DNA from: Pedobacter sp. MC2016-15
GTDB lineage: Bacteria > Bacteroidota > Bacteroidia > Sphingobacteriales > Sphingobacteriaceae
Assembly: GCF_026239695.1 (NCBI RefSeq)
Contig: NZ_JAPIVS010000006.1
Location: 62,001 to 126,000 of the forward strand
Length of the DNA stretch: 64,000 bases
Direction: 5' to 3'
Shown here: positions 1 through 8,778 of the stretch, piece after piece
Position numbering within the stretch: the stretch's first letter is position 1
Layout: each line of letters begins with the position of its first letter
Notes under the pieces: model-generated
What the model was told of the DNA's origin: nothing
The model's database searches: none
The model's input: the letters and a program-made list of their open reading frames with translations, nothing else
Program-made: the position numbers and the translations under genes

Positions 1-445
1 CCATCTTTGCAATCAGCTCCACGGTTTCATCATTCTGCACATAATCATCTTTAATTATACCACAATGACCATGTGTAGTATAAGAGCAAACACATACGTC
101 TGTAACAACGTATAAGTCGTCACCAAATTGTTTTTTTAGCTCACGAACCGCTGAAGGAACAATGGAATGATCGTGGTAAGCACTATGAGCATCCTCACTT
201 TTTTCATCACCTACACCAAACAGCATGATCTTATTTACACCCAGTTCCAGACCTTTCTCCACATCAGTGATCAGGGTATCCTGCGAAAAATGATTTACGC
301 CGGGCATTGCATCAATTGCATGTTTTACTCCTGTTCCGGGAACAATGAAGTAAGGATACATGAACATGTCTTTTGACAGCCTGGTTTCGGCCATCATTTC
401 TCTGACTACTGGGTTTTTTCTTAATCTACGCGGACGGTGCAACAT
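1..445 (-). CDS. hemB: Delta-aminolevulinic acid dehydratase (porphobilinogen synthase), 3' end cut by window
   Basis: HemB condenses two 5-aminolevulinate molecules to porphobilinogen in the cytoplasm, the second common step of tetrapyrrole synthesis. The visible N-terminal ~148 residues start MLHRPRRLRKNP and contain the family segments MFMYPYFIVPG, FGVGDEKSEDAHSAY and the metal-site region VCVCSYTTHGHCG, which has the cysteines of a zinc-type enzyme. The rest, including the Schiff-base lysines, lies outside the window. The start lies 24 bp downstream of the hemC-hemD stop, and with hemA upstream this is a heme gene cluster read in the order hemA, hemCD, hemB. Identity is confident; completeness cannot be judged. 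Confidence 0.93.
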   Translation of the reverse strand, partial: MLHRPRRLRKNPVVREMMAETRLSKDMFMYPYFIVPGTGVKHAIDAMPGVNHFSQDTLITDVEKGLELGVNKIMLFGVGDEKSEDAHSAYHDHSIVPSAVRELKKQFGDDLYVVTDVCVCSYTTHGHCGIIKDDYVQNDETVELIAKM

Positions 446-469
446 AATCAACCTCTCTTTTCTTGTTAT

Positions 470-2053
470 TTATTTTATATCAATTCCGAAGACAGCTTCA
501 GCCAGACCAATTTCGTCAGGAGAATACGGAAGGGCGTATTGCACACCCATTTCGTCGAACTTCTTTCCTGTAGAATTTCCGATTGCAATTACCTTTTGTC
601 CCGGCTCCAGCAGATTATCTACGAAGTAAGCTTCTACATTGGAAGGACTGGTAAAGATCAGGATATCAGCATGTGTCTGATCGATATCTTCTTCAATTAC
701 AGTTTCATAAATTGGCAGATCAACAACTTTAGTATCTGCGGTAAGTGATTTCTGGATCGTTTGCAGTGAGTCCTGCGCACGTGGGAATAACACAGTTTTT
801 CCTGTTACCAGAGTAGCAAACTCTTCGGCAACTTCAGGAATATCACCAGTTTCACCAACAAAATCAGCCAGGTGTCCAAATTTACGCAGCGCATCTTCAG
901 AGCCTCTGCCAACAACACCAAATTTCACATGTTTAGGTAATGCCGGCTTCAGGTTAAAGAAGTACTCTACACCATTTCGGCTGCTGAAGAAGATCCAGTC
1001 AATATGCTTAAGGTAAAAAGGATCCAGCTTGTTTACGATAGGAAACGTACGGATCAGCGAACGACCCTCAATTTCAATATCATGTTTTTCCAAAGCACGT
1101 CTGAAATAGCTGTGTTCACCTATTTCACGTGAGATAAAAACTTTGGCAGGCAATTTTCTGTCCTTATCAAATTTCTTTACAATCTTTTCTGCAAGTCCTT
1201 CCAGGCTCTCTACCCTTAAGAACAAGCGGTCCGGGAAATCATCACCAGAATCTGCTTTTGAAGTCCAGATCTCAAACTGGTCATCTTCTTTTCTGCAATA
1301 ACAGCCAAGAGGCATATGGCAACCACCTTCAAAAAGGTTCAGCACCTTACGCTCTACAGCGATTGAGGCTTCTACATCAGCATCATTGATCTTCTGCAGC
1401 AGCTCGTACAGTTCCTGATCATTTTCCCTGATCTGGATGGCCAGAACACCCTGTGCAGGTGCAGGAACCAGTTCTGTAGGATCAATTACCTCCATATGAA
1501 ATTCACTAAGATCCAGGTTCAGGCGGGCTACACCTGCTTTTGCGATCATGATCGCATCATAATTCTCGTCCCTCAGTTTCTGGATGCGTGTATTGATATT
1601 TCCACGCAGATCCTCAATATTCAGGTCAGTACGCATCGCCAACAACTGCGCTTTACGTCTGTTGGAGGATGTACCTACCTGTGCACCCGTTTTTAACGAA
1701 AGTTTTTGGGTAACATCAACACAGTCCTTTAAGATCAGCAGCAATTCCGAAGGGTCTTCACGCTCAGATACTGCAGCGATGATTAATCCTGCAGGATGAA
1801 GAGTTGGTAAATCTTTATGAGAGTGCACAGCAATATCGATCGAACCATCAAGCAAGCCTTCTTCCAGCTCCTTGGTAAAAAAGCCTTTTCCCTCCAGCTT
1901 GTCCAGCCTTAGGTTCAGAATTTTATCACCTTGTGTTTTAATGATTTTTAGTTCAGATTCAACGCCGATTTCAGCGAGTTTGTCTTTTGTGAAATTTGCC
2001 TGCCATAAAGCCAGGTCGCTTCCCCTGGTGCCGATAATAAGTTTTTTCATCAA
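470..2053 (-). CDS. hemC: Bifunctional hydroxymethylbilane synthase / uroporphyrinogen-III synthase (HemC-HemD fusion)
   Basis: A 527-residue protein, far longer than a stand-alone HemC (about 310). Residues 1 to ~300 are porphobilinogen deaminase: LIIGTRGSDLALWQA at the N-terminus, the catalytic Asp81 in AVHSHKDLP, and Cys245 in GGCHMPLG, which should carry the dipyrromethane cofactor. Residues ~305-527 look like uroporphyrinogen-III synthase (HEM4 fold), starting at KVFISREIGEHSYF and including FFSSRNGVEYFF and FTSPSNVEAYF. The fusion would polymerise porphobilinogen and cyclise the unstable hydroxymethylbilane in one polypeptide. No frameshift is seen in the junction. Translation may begin at Met1 or Met2. 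A promoter-like palindrome lies ~100 bp upstream, so it may be expressed apart from hemA. Confidence 0.93.
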   Translation of the reverse strand: MMKKLIIGTRGSDLALWQANFTKDKLAEIGVESELKIIKTQGDKILNLRLDKLEGKGFFTKELEEGLLDGSIDIAVHSHKDLPTLHPAGLIIAAVSEREDPSELLLILKDCVDVTQKLSLKTGAQVGTSSNRRKAQLLAMRTDLNIEDLRGNINTRIQKLRDENYDAIMIAKAGVARLNLDLSEFHMEVIDPTELVPAPAQGVLAIQIRENDQELYELLQKINDADVEASIAVERKVLNLFEGGCHMPLGCYCRKEDDQFEIWTSKADSGDDFPDRLFLRVESLEGLAEKIVKKFDKDRKLPAKVFISREIGEHSYFRRALEKHDIEIEGRSLIRTFPIVNKLDPFYLKHIDWIFFSSRNGVEYFFNLKPALPKHVKFGVVGRGSEDALRKFGHLADFVGETGDIPEVAEEFATLVTGKTVLFPRAQDSLQTIQKSLTADTKVVDLPIYETVIEEDIDQTHADILIFTSPSNVEAYFVDNLLEPGQKVIAIGNSTGKKFDEMGVQYALPYSPDEIGLAEAVFGIDIK

Positions 2054-2141
2054 GGTATTGATATTTTAAACGGTGATGAAGCTTGCATAAGCCTGCTAGT
2101 TGATAAGTTTTTGATAGTAGCCAAAGTAGGTATTACGTAAT

Positions 2142-2160
2142 TAGATTTGCGCAAATTTAA
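2142..2160 (-). promoter_or_regulatory. Candidate hemCD promoter inside a near-perfect palindrome
   Basis: The 173-bp gap between hemA and hemCD holds a 20-bp palindrome with one mismatched pair (2141-2160), core ATTTGCGCAAAT. Read on the minus strand it contains TAAATTTG (2159 to 2152), a perfect Bacteroidota -7 box. No -33 TTG is at the right distance. A second palindrome, ATTACGTAAT, lies beside it at 2132-2141. Confidence 0.4.
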
Positions 2161-2226
2161 CCTAAAAGATTTATAGAGTTAAATAATAAACGAATAATGT
2201 ATTTACAGTGACTTATCTGCAGAAAA

Positions 2227-3453
2227 CTAACTGTTGTTTACCAGAATCTCTTTTGCCATTACCATCGGTACACTGATATATTTCTTTTCCATGTAATCCA
2301 TTACACGTTCAAGTACCAGTCTGGAGTTTTCATCCAGCGTATTGATTTCTTCGGCAAAAACAATATCAATAGCCTTAGATTTGATGGCTTTGATTTTCTG
2401 GGGAACTTCACTCATCGCTATTTCTATCTTGCGCTGACGAAGATCAAGGTCAAATTCTTTGATGTTCTGATCGATAATCTGTTCAGCGCTGATCAGTTCA
2501 TCATAACGCTCCTGAATGTTTTTACGGGCAATTTCTTTAAGCGATTCTACCTCGATATAGTGAACAGGGAAGTTTTTGATAACTGAAGGCGCAACATCAT
2601 TTGGAATTGCCAAATCAACAATAACTTTTTTACCTGTATCGCCGTTTAGCAATTTGCGGTAAAGCTCTTCGGTGATAATTGGCTCAGTGGCACCGGTACA
2701 GGTGATGATCACATCAAAACCCTGGCTAAAGTTCTCCAGTTCTGCAAGCGGGTAAGCTGTTCCGTTTAAGTCTTTAGCAAGACTTTCAGCTTTCTCTACC
2801 GTTCTGTTGAAGATTGAAAAATTAGAATATTTATGTTTTTTGAGGTATTGTGCAAGATTTTTATTGGTCTCTCCTGCGCCGATGATCAGCAGTCTTGAGT
2901 TCGCAGTGATTGTCAGATCACGCAGTTTACGGTAAGCCAGGGAAACTACAGATACCGGGTTTTTAGAGATATTAGTATGGGTATAAACTTCCTTAGCCGT
3001 TTTAACTACCCGGTTCATGATCATCCGCATGTAATCTGCAGTGAATCCGGAAACGCGGCAAGCTTCATAAGCCCGGCGTACCTGTGCAAGGATTTCTTTT
3101 TCTCCCACCACCAGGCTTTCCAGAGAACATGAAGTACGCAGCAAATGATTAAAAGCTTCTACCTGCTCATACACAGAAACATTCTCGATGAACTTATCCA
3201 TGTATTCCTCAGGCAGTCCCATGTTGAGTACAGTAAGAAAGCGTAAGATAAATTCGCGGTCCAGTTCACGGCTTGTGGTAAATACAAATTCCACGCGGTT
3301 ACAGGTACCGATATAAAAGACTTCCTTAACATCCAGTTCCTTTTGAATATTCTTTAGTCTGTCATCCAGTGTCTGCTCACATATAACCAGTTTACCTAAT
3401 GATTTGAGGTCAATCTGTTTGTGTGTGAAAGCAAGTATCTTTAAATATTCCAA
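2227..3453 (-). CDS. hemA: Glutamyl-tRNA reductase
   Basis: HemA reduces glutamyl-tRNA(Glu) to glutamate-1-semialdehyde with NADPH, the first committed step of the C5 heme pathway. The 408-residue length is normal. The catalytic nucleophile is Cys51 in YIGTCNRVEF. Further family segments are SLVVGEKEILAQVRRAYE in the substrate domain, the Rossmann segment LLIIGAGETNKNLA with FNRTVEKAESLA, and a C-terminal helical dimerisation region rich in charged residues. It is the promoter-proximal gene of the hemA-hemCD-hemB cluster. A -7 box matching TAnnTTTG lies ~30 bp upstream. Confidence 0.96.
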   Translation of the reverse strand: MEYLKILAFTHKQIDLKSLGKLVICEQTLDDRLKNIQKELDVKEVFYIGTCNRVEFVFTTSRELDREFILRFLTVLNMGLPEEYMDKFIENVSVYEQVEAFNHLLRTSCSLESLVVGEKEILAQVRRAYEACRVSGFTADYMRMIMNRVVKTAKEVYTHTNISKNPVSVVSLAYRKLRDLTITANSRLLIIGAGETNKNLAQYLKKHKYSNFSIFNRTVEKAESLAKDLNGTAYPLAELENFSQGFDVIITCTGATEPIITEELYRKLLNGDTGKKVIVDLAIPNDVAPSVIKNFPVHYIEVESLKEIARKNIQERYDELISAEQIIDQNIKEFDLDLRQRKIEIAMSEVPQKIKAIKSKAIDIVFAEEINTLDENSRLVLERVMDYMEKKYISVPMVMAKEILVNNS

Positions 3454-3483
3454 GGTGTGCTCGAGTTATTTTTTTAGTGCGAA

Positions 3484-3512
3484 CAAAAGTAACAAGACCA
3501 CCAGTATGGTCT
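3484..3512 (-). promoter_or_regulatory. Candidate hemA promoter (-7 box) with adjacent inverted repeat
   Basis: On the minus strand TACTTTTG (3491 to 3484) fits the Bacteroidota -7 consensus TAnnTTTG. Immediately upstream is an inverted repeat AGACCA-N6-TGGTCT (3495-3512), placed where a regulator would cover the -33 region. No clear -33 TTG is visible. The region is shared with the divergent hydrolase gene. Confidence 0.4.
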
Positions 3513-3626
3513 GTCATTATGCTGTAATTAAGACTAATTTAGAAAGATTTTAAATTGAGAAGAATATTGACTAAACAAGCGTCGTTAATGTTTGTTAATA
3601 CAAGTATAAGAATCAGACCAGCAGAT

Positions 3627-4451
3627 ATGATAAGGAAAGAGCAATTTATTTTGTCGGGCGCCGGAGATAAGACCATCGCCGGCGATATAACCTATGATGA
3701 TAATTTGAGTGACCAGCCCAGCATTATCTTCGTACACGGATTCAAAGGTTTCAAGGACTGGGGCACGCATAATCTTGTGGCAGAACACTTTGCCAAGGAA
3801 GGTTTCAGGTATGTGAAATTTAATCTGAGCCATAGCGGTGTAACCCAGGAAGCGCCCAATGATGTGACCGATCTGGACGCCTTCGCTGCCAATACCACTA
3901 GTATGGAACTCAAAGATCTTGATACAGCGATCAACTATGTAGCCCATACTTATCCTCTTGAGCCCATCTATCTGATTGGTCATAGCAAAGGTGGAGGCCT
4001 GGTGATTCTTAAAGGAGCTGCCGATGAAAGAATAAAAAAAATTGTGACCTGGTCTTCCATTGCTGAATTCAATTCCCTATGGAAGAAAGAGCAGGAAGAA
4101 GAATGGCTGAAAACAGGACGTATCTATGTAGAAAATGCGAGAACAAAAGAAAAAATGCCACTAAACAGCACCTTGCTGGAAGATTACAACGCACATAAAG
4201 AAGAGTTTAACATCCTGCATGCAGCAGCATCCATCAACATACCCTGGCTGATCCTCCATGGTGACGATGATGTCAATGTTCCATTTAGTGTGGCTCAGCA
4301 GCTTGCACAGGCACAAGTCAGGGCCAAGCTGCAAAAGATTCAGGGAGCTAACCATGTATATGGAGCATCACATCCATATACAGGAACATCCCTACCCCCA
4401 CATCTGCAGGAAGTCTTTGAAAAAACGCTGGCTTTTGTTAAAGAGAAATAG
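3627..4451 (+). CDS. Alpha/beta hydrolase (S9/DLH-like serine hydrolase)
   Basis: From the ATG at 3627 (MIRKEQF) the protein has 274 residues; the frame stays open upstream to a TTG at 3555, but that extension (RRILTKQASLMF) does not look like part of a hydrolase. Family features are the oxyanion-loop segment IIFVHGFKGFKDWG, the nucleophile elbow GHSKGGG with Ser120, a likely acid Asp in LHGDDDVNVP, and a likely catalytic His in GANHVYGASHP. No signal peptide is seen with this start, so it is probably cytoplasmic. Substrate is unknown. It diverges from hemA and ends 2 bp from the end of convergent ispG. Confidence 0.85.
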   Translation: MIRKEQFILSGAGDKTIAGDITYDDNLSDQPSIIFVHGFKGFKDWGTHNLVAEHFAKEGFRYVKFNLSHSGVTQEAPNDVTDLDAFAANTTSMELKDLDTAINYVAHTYPLEPIYLIGHSKGGGLVILKGAADERIKKIVTWSSIAEFNSLWKKEQEEEWLKTGRIYVENARTKEKMPLNSTLLEDYNAHKEEFNILHAAASINIPWLILHGDDDVNVPFSVAQQLAQAQVRAKLQKIQGANHVYGASHPYTGTSLPPHLQEVFEKTLAFVKEK

Positions 4452-4453
4452 AA

Positions 4454-6421
4454 TTATTTTACTTCCGTCCAGTTACCATCTTCTTTAATCAGATCGATCA
4501 GAGCATCCAGCGCAAAAGCAGCGCTAAGATTCTTTTTAACCACTTCCTTGCTACGGTAAAGTGTGATCTTATCCGGACCGGCTCCAACATACCCATAGTC
4601 GGCATCAGCCATTTCACCGGGTCCGTTTACGATACAGCCCATGATGGCGATCTTGATACCTTTCAGATGATCCGTTCTGGAACGGATAAGCTGAGTGGTT
4701 TCCTGCAGATCGAACAGCGTCCTGCCGCAGCTTGGGCAGGAGATATATTCAGCTTTGGAAATTCTCGTCCGCGTGGCCTGAAGTATGATAAAACTTACGG
4801 CATTGATGGTGGCCAAAGAAGCTTCTGCCGGTGCATCTATCCAAACACCATCACCAAAACCATCAGTTAATAAAGCACCCAGATCTGTTGCTGCATAAAG
4901 CGTCAGGTCATCGGTACTGATCGCGCCGTAAGTCCTTCTGATGATCACAGGCAGCTGGATATTGACGTTCATCAGCGCGATAAAAAAAGCTCTTTGTTCG
5001 GCCATGCCATGTTGAGCAGAAGTTTCCAGCACAATAACCGAAGTATCATCCAGAGACTGTAGCAGACTAAGGTCATACTTACCCGAATCTACACTGACCA
5101 GGTTCAGTAAAGGATCTTTAACCTCTGCATTAGCATATTCATCCAGTTTAAAAAGTGGATGACAATTCGTTTTATCTTTCAGCCCTGTCCAGGTATGATA
5201 ATTATAGATCTGGCGCAGATTTCCGGGAAATGAAAAAGAAGGTAGTGCATCACCGAGATAAACAAGGTCACATGCCTGATCAGCCATGTTGTACTTATCA
5301 AGGACCGCGCTGTACTGATAGCCTGCATCCATTAAAAAGTACGGGTCTTTTAAATTCTTTGCAGATACGTCCAGCATGACTACCGGATGATGGTGCCCGC
5401 CGATATGTTGTACTGCATGCGTGGCTCTGCGGTTATAGGTATAAGGACTATAGGGAAGCTTTTGAAGATCTATTCTCTCCTGCTCAATTACCGGAGTATT
5501 CCGTTTTGAATAACGGTCCGCCAGCGCTCTGGCAACCGGAGCTTCAAATTCAGGATCTTCGGTCAGTGAAACCCTGATCGTATCTCCCAATCCATCTTCC
5601 AGTAAGGTTCCAATTCCGACAGCAGATTTAATTCTTCCGTCATCACCATCACCAGCTTCTGTGACACCCAGGTGCAGCGGGTAATTCATCCCCTCTTTCA
5701 CCATTGTTTCTACCAGCAGACGATAAGCCTGTACCATTACCTGTGTGTTGCTGGCTTTCATAGAGATGACCAGGTTGTAATAGTTCATATCCTCGCACAT
5801 CCTGATAAATTCCATCGCAGATTCTACCATTCCGCGGGGTGTATCACCATACTGACTCATAATCCTGTCAGACAAAGAGCCATGGTTAGTACCTATACGC
5901 ATCGCCGTACCGTATTCCTTACAAATTTTCACCAGCGGTGAAAACTTCTTGTATATGCGTTCCAGCTCTGCCTGATAGGCCAGCTGGGTGTATTCTATAT
6001 TTTCAAAACGTTTTTTATCAGCATAGTTACCGGGATTGATCCTCACCTTCTCTACTATACGAGCAGCGGATTCAGCAGCATTTGGCGTAAAATGTATATC
6101 GGCAACCAGAGGAACGTTATAACCGCGGTAACGCAGTTCCTTTTTAATCAGTGCCAGGTTTTCTGCCTCCTTCATACTGGGAGCGGTAATCCGCACATAC
6201 TCACAGCCAGACTCTACCATCCTGATGGTTTGCTCTACGGTACCTATGGTATCCATGGTATCTGTAGTGGTCATCGACTGAATCCTGATCGGGTTCAGGC
6301 CACCCATAGGGGTATCCCCGATTTGAACCTCACGTGTGAGAAACCTCGAATACTGGTTTAAATTTTCGCAATATCCTCCGGCTAAATCCTTTTGTACTGA
6401 TACGTTTTCCATGCAATGCAA
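4454..6421 (-). CDS. ispG: 4-hydroxy-3-methylbut-2-enyl diphosphate synthase, long (insert-bearing) type
   Basis: IspG (GcpE) makes HMBDP from MEcPP in the non-mevalonate isoprenoid pathway, using a [4Fe-4S] cluster. This is the long form (655 residues versus ~370 in E. coli) typical of Bacteroidota, Chlamydia and plants: a TIM barrel (residues ~30-330), an inserted middle domain (~330-540), then the cluster domain. The cluster ligands are visible as Cys562 and Cys565 in YISCPSCGRT and Cys596 in IMGCIVNGPGE, with the conserved Glu603. It is the last gene of a tight minus-strand run; RDD ends 9 bp before it. Met4 (6412) is an alternative start. Confidence 0.96.
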   Translation of the reverse strand: MHCMENVSVQKDLAGGYCENLNQYSRFLTREVQIGDTPMGGLNPIRIQSMTTTDTMDTIGTVEQTIRMVESGCEYVRITAPSMKEAENLALIKKELRYRGYNVPLVADIHFTPNAAESAARIVEKVRINPGNYADKKRFENIEYTQLAYQAELERIYKKFSPLVKICKEYGTAMRIGTNHGSLSDRIMSQYGDTPRGMVESAMEFIRMCEDMNYYNLVISMKASNTQVMVQAYRLLVETMVKEGMNYPLHLGVTEAGDGDDGRIKSAVGIGTLLEDGLGDTIRVSLTEDPEFEAPVARALADRYSKRNTPVIEQERIDLQKLPYSPYTYNRRATHAVQHIGGHHHPVVMLDVSAKNLKDPYFLMDAGYQYSAVLDKYNMADQACDLVYLGDALPSFSFPGNLRQIYNYHTWTGLKDKTNCHPLFKLDEYANAEVKDPLLNLVSVDSGKYDLSLLQSLDDTSVIVLETSAQHGMAEQRAFFIALMNVNIQLPVIIRRTYGAISTDDLTLYAATDLGALLTDGFGDGVWIDAPAEASLATINAVSFIILQATRTRISKAEYISCPSCGRTLFDLQETTQLIRSRTDHLKGIKIAIMGCIVNGPGEMADADYGYVGAGPDKITLYRSKEVVKKNLSAAFALDALIDLIKEDGNWTEVK

Positions 6422-6430
6422 AGATAAAGA

Positions 6431-7051
6431 TTAAATCAATCGATCTTTAATAACTAATGTGTTTGCTGCAATATCATGCCAACATTGTTGTTTTTTGTTA
6501 AGAAAACTGTAGAGGTAACCAAAAAACAGGGGTAGTACAGAAAGTACTTTTGCTAAATTCCTGGTCAGTGCCCTTGAAGAGCTGATCTTCTGCCCCTTCA
6601 GATCCGTGACTTTAATATTTAGCAGGCGCTTGCCAATGGTCCCCTGAGCGGAGCTGCTTTCTGCAAACACGCCATATATAAATTTAAATACAGGGATCAG
6701 TGGCAACATCAGAACACCCGCGCTAATTCTTTCTTCTTTACCCTCTACAATTATAAAAGCCAGCAGCAACAGAAAGATGTAAAGCAGAAATAATATAAAA
6801 TAATCGATTACCGAAGCCAGCAGACGCTGGTCAAAAGAGGCAAAATACTGTGGCACGGTATGCTCAAAGCTAAAACCAAAAAGCGCACGAAGTTCCGGGA
6901 ACTCATGCGCTTCTTTATAGTCGTCCATTCCCGGTTTCCTCAGAAAGGTTCCCGGCAGGATGTTCAATTTCTTCAGGCTTTCCATATCATAGGGACCGGT
7001 AGGCTTGCCGTCTGCAACAACGGTATATTTAGTGGTATTCTCGTCTTCCAA
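6431..7051 (-). CDS. GYF_2-RDD membrane protein
   Basis: A 206-residue protein in two parts. Residues ~7-55 match a GYF_2-type domain (YTVVADGKPTGPYDMESLKK, then a second strand FLRKPGMDDYKEA), a small module thought to bind proline-rich peptides. Residues ~65-200 are an RDD domain: SFDQRLLASVIDYFILFLLY starts the first membrane segment with the Arg-Asp signature, followed by a second segment and GTIGKRLLNIKVTDLKG. Function is unknown. It lies 6 bp after the LiaF-like gene and 9 bp before ispG, so it belongs with the envelope-stress-like genes upstream. Confidence 0.8.
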   Translation of the reverse strand: MEDENTTKYTVVADGKPTGPYDMESLKKLNILPGTFLRKPGMDDYKEAHEFPELRALFGFSFEHTVPQYFASFDQRLLASVIDYFILFLLYIFLLLLAFIIVEGKEERISAGVLMLPLIPVFKFIYGVFAESSSAQGTIGKRLLNIKVTDLKGQKISSSRALTRNLAKVLSVLPLFFGYLYSFLNKKQQCWHDIAANTLVIKDRLI

Positions 7052-7057
7052 GCGGTG

Positions 7058-8011
7058 TTAATATCTGTTGACCTCAAAATTACTCAATCCACCGTCAAGA
7101 TTGATAAAAATCTTTTTTGTTGATGTCTTATAATTTGCGGTTTCATAGTTCCCGTTATCAATTTTGATAAAATCAGGGAAATCCTTGGCCGACAAACCAG
7201 TCTTAGTTTTGATCCTGCAGCCTGATGTTTCAGGGATATTGATTTTCACATCAGCCACACCGGTTTTCACCGTCACATCGGCAATTGGCAGAATGGATCC
7301 TAATTTCAGGTCAATTGCTGCCGCACCGCCGTCAAACCTGAAAGACCTCAGTTTGTAGTCGGTCATGTCCAGATCTACTTCACCGGCACCCATATTCATG
7401 CTGATGTTCCATTCCGGCTTCTTGTTGAGTTTAAGATCTACATCATTTCCTCCACCGTTCAGCGACCATTTGCCCTGTTTGTTTTTCATCTTGAAGGTTA
7501 GTGTAGTCACAGAATCCGAACTTTCCTTTTGCAGGATGAAATTACCGTATCTGCGTTCCACTTCAGCCTGTATCAGACTGTCCGACTCTCCGCTCAATTT
7601 AAATGAGGTACCTCCGCCAGAAATGTTCAGCACCGTCTTTTTGGCACTATCGGCCAGCAGCAGTGGCTGTGAAAAGGCCAGTTTATCTGTAGTACCTTCT
7701 TTATCATCATCGATGTCTATGTCCAGGTCTTTAGTAAATTCGTCGCCTATCCAGAACTTATTTGAAGGAGGTTGCTGTCCTTTGTAAAATACGACCCCCA
7801 GCATTACTACCAGTACTCCGAGGCAGATCATGTTCCCTACCTGCGATTTATTGCGGTTGAACAGGATATTCACTCCTGAAATGATCAGGAACACCGGCCA
7901 GAAACTCCATACGTTTCTCCAGTAAAATTCAATAACGTTGAAATTCTCTAACAACAGGACTATACCTACAAACAGTAGTATAATGCCCCACATTACTCTA
8001 TTAAGTTTCAT
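7058..8011 (-). CDS. LiaF-like membrane protein with C-terminal beta-rich (toastrack) domain
   Basis: A 317-residue protein. Three N-terminal hydrophobic helices (about residues 6-24, 30-50, 57-77) match the LiaI/LiaF-like transmembrane module, starting MKLNRVMWGIILLFVGIVLL. After an acidic spacer containing DIDIDDDKEG, the rest is a repeated beta pattern (LNISGGGTSFKLSG, MNMGAGEVDLDM, FDGGAAAIDLKLG, VKTGVADVKINIPE) typical of the DUF2154/toastrack fold of LiaF-type proteins. LiaF and PspC proteins are linked to cell-envelope stress sensing in other bacteria; that role here is inference. It follows the PspC gene after 40 bp. Confidence 0.75.
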   Translation of the reverse strand: MKLNRVMWGIILLFVGIVLLLENFNVIEFYWRNVWSFWPVFLIISGVNILFNRNKSQVGNMICLGVLVVMLGVVFYKGQQPPSNKFWIGDEFTKDLDIDIDDDKEGTTDKLAFSQPLLLADSAKKTVLNISGGGTSFKLSGESDSLIQAEVERRYGNFILQKESSDSVTTLTFKMKNKQGKWSLNGGGNDVDLKLNKKPEWNISMNMGAGEVDLDMTDYKLRSFRFDGGAAAIDLKLGSILPIADVTVKTGVADVKINIPETSGCRIKTKTGLSAKDFPDFIKIDNGNYETANYKTSTKKIFINLDGGLSNFEVNRY

Positions 8012-8051
8012 GTTGATAAGATTATATTTTTATTACTCTGTTTGCTGCAAT

Positions 8052-8762
8052 TTAGAACTGATCCCTTGGCTGGTCCTTCGGGTACTCATCGCTAAAATCT
8101 GTAGTTTTTTTCTCTGAGGGATCAGCAGCTGGTGTATGAGCAGTAGCTGTCGGGCCAGGATTTTCCGCAGGCTTCTTCATCGCTTCTTCCTGCTCATGTT
8201 TCCATTCCTCCCAGCTGTTTTTCCGTTTGGATTTAAGAATGAAACTCAGTCCTATTGCCACAAATACCAGCGGCCACAATTTGCCCAGTCTAAACCAGTA
8301 TGGTATGATATGAAACTCGTTCATCAGGAAATACAACCCTATTACCAGCAGGAACAATCCGCCTACTGTTCTTCCCGTACCATTGTTTTTAGGCAGTGTT
8401 TTAAAGTCTACAGGATTTTGCCATCCTGTGTTGCTGCTGGCTTTAGGTTCTGCCGGACCCTGATTCGCAAATGGGTCAGGCTGTCCGAATGGCTGTGCAG
8501 GTGGCGTATTAAATCCTGAGGATGTACCCTGCTGTTTAAAATAATCATTAAACTTCGAAAACTTAGCAGCCGGATCATTATTTACAGGCACTACTATCCA
8601 CATCACCAGATAAACTAATACTCCCGTACCTACCAAAAAGATAGTCGATAAGACAAACAGTAACCTGATAATCGTCACGTCTACCTCCATATAAGCTGCT
8701 AACCCCGATGAAACGCCGGCAATTACTTTGTCGTGCTCGTTTCTTAATAATCTATTTTCCAT
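8052..8762 (-). CDS. PspC-domain membrane protein
   Basis: A 236-residue protein. Residues 1-60 are a clear PspC domain: LLRNEHDKVIAGVSSGLAAY, followed by a membrane helix ending VMWIVVPVNN. A proline/glutamine-rich linker (about 85-120) leads to two more hydrophobic segments (GGLFLLVIGLYFLMNEF and LWPLVFVAIGLSFIL), again LiaI/LiaF-like, and a charged proline-rich tail. PspC regulates phage-shock-type membrane stress responses in proteobacteria. Its partner here is the LiaF-like protein encoded immediately downstream. It begins 16 bp after the SDR gene ends. Confidence 0.85.
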   Translation of the reverse strand: MENRLLRNEHDKVIAGVSSGLAAYMEVDVTIIRLLFVLSTIFLVGTGVLVYLVMWIVVPVNNDPAAKFSKFNDYFKQQGTSSGFNTPPAQPFGQPDPFANQGPAEPKASSNTGWQNPVDFKTLPKNNGTGRTVGGLFLLVIGLYFLMNEFHIIPYWFRLGKLWPLVFVAIGLSFILKSKRKNSWEEWKHEQEEAMKKPAENPGPTATAHTPAADPSEKKTTDFSDEYPKDQPRDQF

Positions 8763-8778
8763 AACTCTCTCTCCTATA

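Noticed and set aside
3555..3626. Upstream TTG/ATG starts for the alpha/beta hydrolase
   Set aside because: The extra residues do not resemble a signal peptide or the hydrolase fold, and the upstream part overlaps the hemA promoter region.
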